DNA of 64,000 nt from Ruegeria lacuscaerulensis. GTDB lineage: Bacteria > Pseudomonadota > Alphaproteobacteria > Rhodobacterales > Rhodobacteraceae. A model generated the notes under the pieces. That model was not told the origin of the DNA and made no database searches. It saw only the letters and a program-made list of their open reading frames with translations. Shown in pieces: positions 57,654-64,000 of the stretch. Both the position numbers and the translations under genes were made by a program. The DNA lies in assembly GCF_013033355.1 (NCBI RefSeq), contig NZ_WQDY01000013.1, positions 62,001-126,000 of the forward strand, given 5' to 3'. Position 1 is the first letter of the stretch, and the number at the start of each line of letters is the position of its first letter.

Positions 57654-57681
57654 AAAAACGGGGCAGCACGTAGCCGCCCCG
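57654..57681 (-). terminator. Attenuating terminator between the RTX gene and its exporter
   Basis: On the minus strand CGGGGCGGC (57681-57673) pairs with GCTGCCCCG (57667-57659) with one mismatch, and TTTTT follows (complement of 57654-57658). It lies 12 bases after the RTX stop codon. Partial read-through would give more substrate mRNA than exporter mRNA, as in other type I operons. Confidence 0.75.
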
Positions 57682-57692
57682 CTGTTGGTCAG

Positions 57693-60600
57693 TTACGCGA
57701 CAAAGTCGTCGTCGTTCAGGTCGGCACTGTTGATACCGACAAGGCGCACCGAGCCTTCATTGCCGAAGGAGATCACGGCATCATCACCATCCTGAGCAAC
57801 GCCGACGCTGCCGCCAAAGTCGGGCCCAAAGTCGCCGAACTGAAGCTGATCCAGACCGACTTCAAAGTCCTGAATGACGTCGTTACCGAAGTTGCCCTCG
57901 AAGACGAAGGTGTCGTTACCTGCGCCACCGATCAGGATGTCATCGCCACCCTCACCGTTCAGCACATCGTCACCGGCCTGACCGTTCAGGGTGTTGGACC
58001 CCGAGTTGCCCGACAGGATGTCGTCGCCACCATTCGGGCTGCCAGCGTTGTTCGAGCCGTTGATGTTTTCGAACCCAAACACCTGATCCAGGATTGCACC
58101 ATCGGGTGCATTGACCTGTGCAACGCCGTTGCCTTCTTCATCCAGATCCAGAACAACGCCCGGCCCTGCGGTGAACAGCGCGGTGTCGATCCCTTCGCCA
58201 CCGATGATCACGTCGGCACCGCCGAAAGAATGGATCGCGTCATTGCCGGCACCACCGTCGAGGATGTTGAACTCGTTGTTGCCAAGGATCAGGTCATCCC
58301 CGTCCGAGCCGACAACGTTTTCGAAGTCATCAACTTCGGCGACGATCTGGCCGTTCTGGATGATGGCACCGTCCTGCGGACCTTCATCACCGCTGCCAAC
58401 AGGGTTCGGCGAAGGACCGCTGAGGTCCAGATCAACGGTTACACCGTCAAAGCTGGAGACGTCGATCGTGTCGCTGTCATCCGAGCCGACAACCCGCTCG
58501 ATCGAGCGCAGGATGTCCACTTCGATCTGGTTGTCGATGACGTCCTCGCCGATGACACCTGTGCCACCAGTGGCTTCGGTATCCAGCGTCGCACCGGCAT
58601 CTACCAGCGTGTCCTGCACGACCGGGCCGTTCTGACCAGCAGGTGCATTGTGCAAGTGCACAGCCGAGACAACACCCGGGATCGGCGTCAACAGATCAGC
58701 TTCGTTCAGGCCCGTCACGCTCAACTCGCTGGAATAGGTGACTTCACCGGTTTCCAAGTTTTGAGTGACGACGAGGGTCGCCTGACCGGTCGCTTCGCTG
58801 TCGGATGTAGGACCAGGCTCCTGCGAGGCGTCCAGACCACCGCTCAGCGTGACAGTACGGATGCCATTCTCGGTCACATCGCTGTCAACCAACAGTTGGC
58901 CGCGAATTTCACCAGCCGGGAAGTCCGAGGTGTGGATGTTGTAGTACAGGTTGCCCTGGACTGCCTGCTCCACGAACTCGGCGCCATTGGTGATGGACGA
59001 TCCGAACTGATCCGGTGCTGCAACAACTGCGTCGGTGACGGTGACGTTAAAGCCTGTGTCACGTATGGCAGTGCCATTGCCGTTTGCATCCAGGCTGACT
59101 TCGACCGCGACATCCAGATCCGAGAAATCGGCTGTGTCGATGCCTTCACCACCGTCAATGAAGTCATTGCCCAGACCGCCGGTGATGACGTTGTCTGCGT
59201 CGCCTGCGATCAGAACGTCATCTCCTGCGCCGCCCGAGATATCACCGTTGGTGGTGCCCAGGTCGACAAAGATGTCGTCGCCATCGCTCAGCAGAACGTT
59301 GCCGTTGATCACGCCTTCGTCGTCGTTGACGATGGTCACGAAGCCTGCATCCGATGCGTCGATCGCATTGACCGTGCCGCGGATTTCGCTTTCGTTCAGG
59401 ATCGCGCCAACCAGGTTCAGGCCGCCATCAACGCGGATACCTGCTGCGGCGTCAGAGTCCTCGGAGCCGGCGATCAGGCCTTCGTTGACCACAACACCCG
59501 CGAAAGAGGCGTCGTCCTGGCTTGTGAACAGGCGCAGACCGTCACCGACCTGGTTGCCTTCCAGCGCATCGCCACGACCTTGCAGCGTACCTTCGTTGAT
59601 GACTGCAGCGGACACGATGTCCCCCGACTCGTCGCCGGTTTGCAGCGAAACGGCGGAGCCGTTATTGCCTTCGCCTGCATCGACCAGACCCGAGTTGGTG
59701 AAGCTGTAGTTGTCAGCAGTGCCATCGGCATAGACGGTGCCGTTGCGCTGATCGCCAGTGCCAAGGATTTCGCCTTCGTTGACAACATCCAGACCGATCC
59801 CGTCGATATTCACCGCACGGCTGTCCGATGTCACAGTGCCGCGGTTGACGAACGAGCCGCCTGTGTGATCACCGGTGCCAAAGTACACACCATTCTGGTC
59901 GCCTGCTAAAACGCCGGTTTCTTCGTTGATCAGCTGGCCACGGAAGTTGACGTTGTTCACCGCACGGAACGCACCGACCGTGCCGTTTGCACCTTCGGAC
60001 GTCACTGTACCGGTGTTGGTGATAGTGCCTTCAAAGAGGGCCGGGCCAAAGCCGCCGCCTTCCTGCCGGACACCCTCCAGACGGATACCGTCGCCAGCGG
60101 TGCCCAAAGCTGCACCTGCATTGCCCCGACCCGCGATCGTGCCGTCGTTGGTGATCGAAACGTCGCCATTACCTTCGACGGCAAGTGACAACGAAACGCC
60201 CGCGCCATCATTGTGTTCGCCCGCGTCAATAGTACCCGATGCAAGGTTTTGGATCGAATAGTCGCGTGCGGTGTCATCAGCGTAGACTGTACCATTGCGC
60301 TGATCTCCGGTGCCCAGAATGTCGCCACCATTGATCAGTTCAACACCGGAACCATCGATGTTCACAGCGCGGCTGTCGGACTGGATGGTTCCAAAGTTTA
60401 GAACGTCCAGATCATGTTCGCCATCTCCGATGTACAGACCGTTGCGCGGCCCTTCGATCACACCGGTCGAGGTGTTTAGGATCTCACCTTCGGTATTGGC
60501 GCCATCAGCTATGCGCAGGCCTGCTGCCGTACCCTGATCGCTTTCGGTCGAGATGACCCCGCTGTTAACGATCTCGGCTTCCAGGATGGCTCCCTCGGCA

Positions 60601-61346
60601 CCGTCATCGATGCGCACGCCGTCGCCGGCCAGCGACGTGTTTGAAGCCGCCTGACCGCGACCTTGGATTGTTGCACCAAAACCATTGAAGATATCGGTTT
60701 CGACACGGTCGCCAATTTCATCTCCGACCTGCAGAGAAACCCCTGCACCTTGGTTGCCTTCGCCTGCGTCAATCGTACCGCCCGAAAAGTTCGAGATCGA
60801 AATGTCTTCCGCAGTTGAATTGGTGTAAATCGTTCCGTTGCGCTGATCACCTGTACCGATGATGTCACCAAAGTTACGAACATCGATACCTTGACCCTGA
60901 ATGTCGACAGCGCGACTGTCAGAACTGATCACACCGCCGCGGAAGTTATCCAGATTGCCCGAGCTTTCAGCCCCCGCAAACTGAACGCCGTTAAACTCGC
61001 CTACAATCTCGCCAAAGTTTCTGATAGATGCGCTTCCAGTGACAAGAACGCCTGTTGCAAGCGCATCTGGACCGTTATTGGCTTCGATCCGACCGGACCG
61101 AAAGTTAAAGATGTCGACGTCCTGACCTTGCGCCTGCACTGCAGCAACAGCGTTGTTTGTGATGATTTCGCCAAAGTTCAACAGGCGCGAAAAATCACTA
61201 GCCAGCACAAAAGCCGGGGTGTCATCCACCACAGTGCTCTGGAAAAAGTTGTTTATAAGGGTTTGACCATCGCGGGTGGTCTCTTGCGCCAGCGTGGACG
61301 ATGTCAAGAGACGGGCGCGAAGACTGCTAAGAAGTTGGGACAGCAT
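57693..61346 (-). CDS. Large RTX-type secreted protein with three beta-repeat modules and a CHRD-like segment
   Basis: A 1217-residue acidic protein, no Sec signal. Residues 55-690 are Asn/Gly/Asp-rich beta-helix-like repeats, with three modules of about 181-184 residues each opening with SDSRAV (141, 322, 506) and carrying GTGDQRNGT. RTX nonapeptides (GGAGDDVLIAG, GGLGNDFIDGG, GGAGNDAI, GQAGDDVLNGEGGDD) lie at 704-735 and 1012-1145. A CHRD-like segment spans 797-912, in unusual order. The C-terminus (VRLVGINSADLNDDDFVA) is a typical type I export signal. ATG 61346 has GGAG six bases before it; the frame runs on to 61406. Probably a calcium-binding surface or extracellular adhesin or matrix protein. 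Confidence 0.88.
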   Translation of the reverse strand: MLSQLLSSLRARLLTSSTLAQETTRDGQTLINNFFQSTVVDDTPAFVLASDFSRLLNFGEIITNNAVAAVQAQGQDVDIFNFRSGRIEANNGPDALATGVLVTGSASIRNFGEIVGEFNGVQFAGAESSGNLDNFRGGVISSDSRAVDIQGQGIDVRNFGDIIGTGDQRNGTIYTNSTAEDISISNFSGGTIDAGEGNQGAGVSLQVGDEIGDRVETDIFNGFGATIQGRGQAASNTSLAGDGVRIDDGAEGAILEAEIVNSGVISTESDQGTAAGLRIADGANTEGEILNTSTGVIEGPRNGLYIGDGEHDLDVLNFGTIQSDSRAVNIDGSGVELINGGDILGTGDQRNGTVYADDTARDYSIQNLASGTIDAGEHNDGAGVSLSLAVEGNGDVSITNDGTIAGRGNAGAALGTAGDGIRLEGVRQEGGGFGPALFEGTITNTGTVTSEGANGTVGAFRAVNNVNFRGQLINEETGVLAGDQNGVYFGTGDHTGGSFVNRGTVTSDSRAVNIDGIGLDVVNEGEILGTGDQRNGTVYADGTADNYSFTNSGLVDAGEGNNGSAVSLQTGDESGDIVSAAVINEGTLQGRGDALEGNQVGDGLRLFTSQDDASFAGVVVNEGLIAGSEDSDAAAGIRVDGGLNLVGAILNESEIRGTVNAIDASDAGFVTIVNDDEGVINGNVLLSDGDDIFVDLGTTNGDISGGAGDDVLIAGDADNVITGGLGNDFIDGGEGIDTADFSDLDVAVEVSLDANGNGTAIRDTGFNVTVTDAVVAAPDQFGSSITNGAEFVEQAVQGNLYYNIHTSDFPAGEIRGQLLVDSDVTENGIRTVTLSGGLDASQEPGPTSDSEATGQATLVVTQNLETGEVTYSSELSVTGLNEADLLTPIPGVVSAVHLHNAPAGQNGPVVQDTLVDAGATLDTEATGGTGVIGEDVIDNQIEVDILRSIERVVGSDDSDTIDVSSFDGVTVDLDLSGPSPNPVGSGDEGPQDGAIIQNGQIVAEVDDFENVVGSDGDDLILGNNEFNILDGGAGNDAIHSFGGADVIIGGEGIDTALFTAGPGVVLDLDEEGNGVAQVNAPDGAILDQVFGFENINGSNNAGSPNGGDDILSGNSGSNTLNGQAGDDVLNGEGGDDILIGGAGNDTFVFEGNFGNDVIQDFEVGLDQLQFGDFGPDFGGSVGVAQDGDDAVISFGNEGSVRLVGINSADLNDDDFVA
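59277..60926 (-). repeat. Three tandem ~550-bp repeats inside the RTX gene
   Basis: Protein modules 1 (residues 141-321), 2 (322-505) and 3 (506-690) correspond to 60926-60384, 60383-59832 and 59831-59277. Each carries the order SDSRAV..., GTGDQRNGT, DAGE, then a GDG[VIL]R block. Conservation is highest at SDSRAV and GTGDQRNGT. The layout fits internal duplication of a beta-helix unit. Confidence 0.8.
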
Positions 61347-61678
61347 GGGATACTCCGTCAAGAATTGTTGCATTCTGCGGGCCGCCCGCTGCTTTGGGCA
61401 TTCCACGTATCCAATGGGTAGTCAGCCGCTTCGGCCAGCTAAAATTCATCCTTCGAATTAGGGGTATAACCAACGCGAATACTCACAAAATCTGTGAGTT
61501 AGTAGTAAGTGAAATCAATAAGTTATCGTGCCTTCAATCACTTTGATCGCCTATTCACTAGCGGCTATTGACACTTATGTGTTTGAAAGTGATCGTTTCT
61601 TCATGCGCAACACTCACCGTCAGGGTATGAATCCGAAGGTGCATCAAGATGCGCGACTTGTATCAGTAGTTGGTGATC
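61347..61678. promoter_or_regulatory. Divergent control region, RTX gene and LysR-type gene
   Basis: These 332 bases hold no convincing gene. They are more A+T-rich than the flanks (about 61440-61620). A perfect inverted repeat ACTCACA-N5-TGTGAGT lies at 61481-61499, 135 bases upstream of the RTX ATG. The region must carry the promoter for the secretion operon on the minus strand and for the regulator on the plus strand. Clear -35/-10 pairs were not identified. Confidence 0.5.
61481..61499. promoter_or_regulatory. Candidate operator, 7+7 inverted repeat
   Basis: ACTCACA (61481-61487) and TGTGAGT (61493-61499) are perfect inverted repeats with a 5-base spacer. The spacing suits a dimeric regulator. 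The adjacent LysR-type protein is one candidate, but the T-N11-A core of LysR sites is not obvious. Confidence 0.4.
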
Positions 61679-62599
61679 GTGAATTTCAGAGACTTGGAAT
61701 ACGTTCTGGCCATCGCCAAATATGGGCAGTTCAGTCAGGCGGCAGCAGCTTGCAACGTCTCTCAGCCTGCGATGTCCAATCAGGTCAAAAAACTTGAACA
61801 GGAGTTAGGGGCCGAACTGTTTTTGCGCCTCAATAACGAGGTTCGACCGACACTGTGCGGTGTTCAGGTGTTGCGCATTGCCGAACGCATTCTGAACGAT
61901 GCGCAAAAGATCCGCGATACGGCGACCCAGTTCCGCGACCCCGAGGCGGTTCCATACACGATCGGAATGACGCCGACCCTCGCGCCCTACCTGACACAAT
62001 ATTTCTCAGATCTGTTTAGCGCATTGTTTCCCAATATGCGAGTGACGATGATCGAGGATTTGCCACAAAATATGTTGCGTATGGTCGAAGACCACACGTT
62101 GGATCTTGCTCTGGTCGCCAAGGTCAACAATTCCGAAGCGCTCGAGTTTACCTCGATCTGGTCCGAACCTCTGTTCTTGGCTGTTCGTGACGGTCACCCG
62201 CTAAGCACCTTGCCATCGATTGCCCCAGAGGACGTGCCCCATCACGACTTCATCCGACTGCCGCATAGTTTCGGCTATGAACTGGAAAACCGCTTGCCCA
62301 AAATCGACCCGGCAAATCGCGCCAGCAAGCGGTTCGACCTGAGCGCGCTGCGTTTCGAGACGATCTGTCGGCATATTTGTCATTCCGACGATTGTACAAT
62401 CGTGTCGGCCCTGGCGGCCGAGCAATTCAAACGTGACCGCTGGCCTTTGTGCTTTATCCCCTTTGACGCGCCGGGCAACCTGCGTGATCTGGGCGCGGCG
62501 ACGCGTCCGGGCTGTCCAAGACGGCCGCTCTTGGATCGGATCGGGGCTTTCATTCTGGAACAGCCTCCGATCGGCGTGACCCCAACATTCCAGATGTGA
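61679..62599 (+). CDS. LysR-family regulator (OxyR-like type)
   Basis: A 306-residue regulator. The N-terminal winged helix-turn-helix is NFRDLEYVLAIAKYGQFSQA...VSQPAMSNQVKKLEQELG. The rest is a type-2 periplasmic-binding-like effector domain (PYTIGMTPTLAPYL, LDLALVAKVNNSEALEF). The start is uncertain: GTG 61679 gives the OxyR-like NFRDLEY start, while TTG 61670 and GTG 61673 are also in frame and no clear ribosome site is seen. Three cysteines cluster in RFETICRHICHSDDC, close to where redox or ligand sensing occurs in OxyR relatives. It lies between the secretion operon and a peptide transporter gene; the target is unknown. Confidence 0.85.
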   Translation: MNFRDLEYVLAIAKYGQFSQAAAACNVSQPAMSNQVKKLEQELGAELFLRLNNEVRPTLCGVQVLRIAERILNDAQKIRDTATQFRDPEAVPYTIGMTPTLAPYLTQYFSDLFSALFPNMRVTMIEDLPQNMLRMVEDHTLDLALVAKVNNSEALEFTSIWSEPLFLAVRDGHPLSTLPSIAPEDVPHHDFIRLPHSFGYELENRLPKIDPANRASKRFDLSALRFETICRHICHSDDCTIVSALAAEQFKRDRWPLCFIPFDAPGNLRDLGAATRPGCPRRPLLDRIGAFILEQPPIGVTPTFQM

Positions 62600-62733
62600 T
62601 CGCGGAAAGCCGGAAACTTGCGCTGTATCAAAGTCGGCGCGACTGATTCCCCTCAAAGCTGGGAACTGAACCGGGCCGTCCCGAGACGGATGGCTGTCTT
62701 TGCGGGTACGTGTTCGCGGAATCGTTAACTTTG

Positions 62734-62763
62734 TTGACAATGGATTTTGTATTTTGGATACAT
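62734..62763 (+). promoter_or_regulatory. Probable promoter of the dipeptide-binding-protein gene
   Basis: TTGACA at 62734-62739 and GATACA (62757-62762, 17-bp spacer) or ATACAT (62758-62763, 18-bp spacer) form a plausible sigma-70 promoter. About 95 bases of leader follow before the ATG. This lies in the 258-base gap after the LysR-type gene. Confidence 0.5.
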
Positions 62764-62857
62764 TGAGCAGTGATTTCGCGACGGCAAGCGTTGCCAAAGA
62801 GTGTTCTGACAAAAAAGCGCTAAGCGAAAACCAAGCAATATTTACTGGGAGAAACTC

Positions 62858-64000
62858 ATGAAACTTAAGTTTTTGGCCGCAACCGCAGCGATTGCGTTGT
62901 CCAGCGCTGCGGCACAGGCAAATACGTTGGTCTATTGCTCTGAAGGCTCGCCTGAAGGTTTTGACCCGGCGCTGTTCACCGCTGGCACCACCTTTGATGC
63001 GTCCTCGCACCCGATCTACAACCGCCTGCTGGAATTTGAGACCGGCACCACCAATGTGATCCCAGGCTTGGCCGAAAGCGTCGAGGCCAGCGATGACGGT
63101 TTGGAATATACGTTCAAGCTGCGTCAGGGCGTCAAATTCCACTCGAATGACGAATTCACCCCAACCCGCGACTTCAACGCCGATGACGTGATCTTCTCGT
63201 TCATGCGCCAGAAGGATGAAGGCCACCCCTATAATCAGGTGTCGGGTGGCACGTGGGAATATTTCCAGGGCATGGGTATGCCTGATCTGGTCGAGTCCAT
63301 CGAAAAGATCGACGACTACACGGTGAAATTCACGCTGTCTAAACCCGAGGCGCCTTTTGTCGCCAACATGGCGATGGACTTTGCCTCGATCCTGTCGGCG
63401 GAATATGCCGATGCGATGATGGAAGCGGGCACACCTGAAAAGCTGAACACCGCGCCGATCGGCACCGGCCCGTTCTCATTCGTGGCCTATCAGAAAGACG
63501 CCGTGATCCGCTATACGCAGAATGCTGATTACTGGAAAGCACCAGCGGATGTGAGCAACCTGATCTTTGCGATTACGCCTGATGCGTCGGTCCGTTATCA
63601 AAAGCTGAAGGCGGGTGAATGCCACATCATGCCTTATCCGAACCCCGCCGACATTCAGGCGATGCAGGATGACGCCGACATCAACATGATGGAGCAAGAA
63701 GGCCTGAACGTGGGTTATCTGGCTTACAACACCACGATGGAGCCGTTCGACAACCCGAAGGTGCGCAAAGCGCTGAACATGGCGATCGACAAGCAGGCGA
63801 TCATCGACGTGGTGTTCCAAGGTTCGGGGCAAGCGGCCAAGAACCCGATCCCGCCGACCATGTGGGGGTACAACGAGGCCATCACCGACGATGCCTATGA
63901 TCCCGAAGCGGCCAAGGCGATGCTGGAAGCCGAAGGCGTCAGCGATCTGTCGATGAAAGTTTGGGCGATGCCGGTTCAACGCCCCTATAACCCGAACGCC
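62858..64000 (+). CDS. dppA: Dipeptide-type ABC transporter solute-binding protein, 3' end cut
   Basis: The first 381 codons of an SBP family 5 protein; the gene runs off the window. A signal peptide (MKLKFLAATAAIALSSAAAQA|N), YCSEGSPEGFDPALFTAG, FNADDVIFSFMRQ, PIGTGPFSFVAYQKD and NPKVRKALNMAIDKQAI are hallmarks of DppA/OppA-type binding proteins. GGGAGA precedes the ATG. It binds di- or oligopeptides (or heme/ALA in DppA) in the periplasm. Permease and ATPase genes would be expected just beyond the window. Confidence 0.92.
   Translation, partial: MKLKFLAATAAIALSSAAAQANTLVYCSEGSPEGFDPALFTAGTTFDASSHPIYNRLLEFETGTTNVIPGLAESVEASDDGLEYTFKLRQGVKFHSNDEFTPTRDFNADDVIFSFMRQKDEGHPYNQVSGGTWEYFQGMGMPDLVESIEKIDDYTVKFTLSKPEAPFVANMAMDFASILSAEYADAMMEAGTPEKLNTAPIGTGPFSFVAYQKDAVIRYTQNADYWKAPADVSNLIFAITPDASVRYQKLKAGECHIMPYPNPADIQAMQDDADINMMEQEGLNVGYLAYNTTMEPFDNPKVRKALNMAIDKQAIIDVVFQGSGQAAKNPIPPTMWGYNEAITDDAYDPEAAKAMLEAEGVSDLSMKVWAMPVQRPYNPNA

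Noticed and set aside
57513..59909. A 798-codon open frame antisense to the RTX gene
   Set aside because: It overlaps the RTX and exporter genes on the other strand, mirrors their repeat periodicity and has no domain character. The opposite frame has RTX, CHRD and export-signal motifs, so this is a shadow of biased codon use.
59277..60926. Regular repeats that could suggest a CRISPR array or tandem satellite
   Set aside because: The period is about 550 bp, in frame with a long coding sequence, and translates into conserved protein modules.
62201..63226. A 341-codon minus-strand frame spanning the LysR 3' end and the dppA 5' end
   Set aside because: It covers two good plus-strand genes and a promoter region and lacks any family motif.

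Overview
The window looks like chromosomal DNA of a marine alphaproteobacterium of the Roseobacter group (Rhodobacterales; Ruegeria/Silicibacter-like). Pointers are the moderately high G+C, the gpmI-envC-ctpA and accD-folC gene orders, a complete Na+-NQR operon, a dispersed 'CTAAAAATAC...' palindromic repeat of the kind common in these genomes, and the overall gene style. This assignment is inference from protein character; no search was run.

Region 1 (1-15250). After the 3' end of a secreted-protein gene, a LacI-type repressor (570-1619) diverges from a 13.5-kb operon-like cluster. The shared promoter carries two identical GTTACGGGTAAC operators. The cluster encodes two complete CUT2-type (ribose-like) ABC importers. 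Behind them come a beta-propeller protein, a PdxA-like dehydrogenase, a RhmD-like sugar-acid dehydratase, an L-2-keto-3-deoxyarabonate dehydratase-like protein, a 2-oxoglutarate-semialdehyde dehydrogenase and an SMP-30 lactonase. Together they read as a non-phosphorylative pentose or pentonate route to 2-oxoglutarate, probably for an L-pentonate. Perfect or near-perfect hairpins border the solute-binding-protein genes.

Region 2 (15250-29310). A tRNA-Pro(CGG) with its terminator and a THUMP-domain rRNA methyltransferase precede nqrABCDEF. The NQR maturation genes apbE (flavin transferase) and nqrM lie 3.3 kb further on. Between them are two opposite-strand nucleotide-sugar genes (6-dehydrogenase and 4-epimerase, probably UDP-GlcA to UDP-GalA) and a CBS-domain protein. 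A phosphonate-monoester-hydrolase-like sulfatase-fold enzyme follows.

Region 3 (29310-49880). This is mostly housekeeping: gpmI, a degenerate EnvC/LytM factor, ctpA, accD, folC, zapE, sthA, fghA and yaiI, plus transporters and small unknown genes. The unusual item is a 1028-residue ABC exporter-like protein (36408-39494). Its nucleotide-binding motifs are ruined, it carries a 270-residue insertion and a C-terminal cyclic-nucleotide-binding domain, and it is translationally coupled to a CPBP membrane protease.

Region 4 (49880-64000). A TetR regulator precedes a glucosylglycerate module: a GH13_18 phosphorylase converges on a GT81 synthase and a HAD phosphatase. A type I secretion operon follows, made of a 1217-residue RTX protein with three 180-residue repeats and an apparently permuted CHRD domain, an ABC exporter and a membrane-fusion protein. 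Last come a LysR regulator and a dipeptide-type solute-binding protein cut by the window end.
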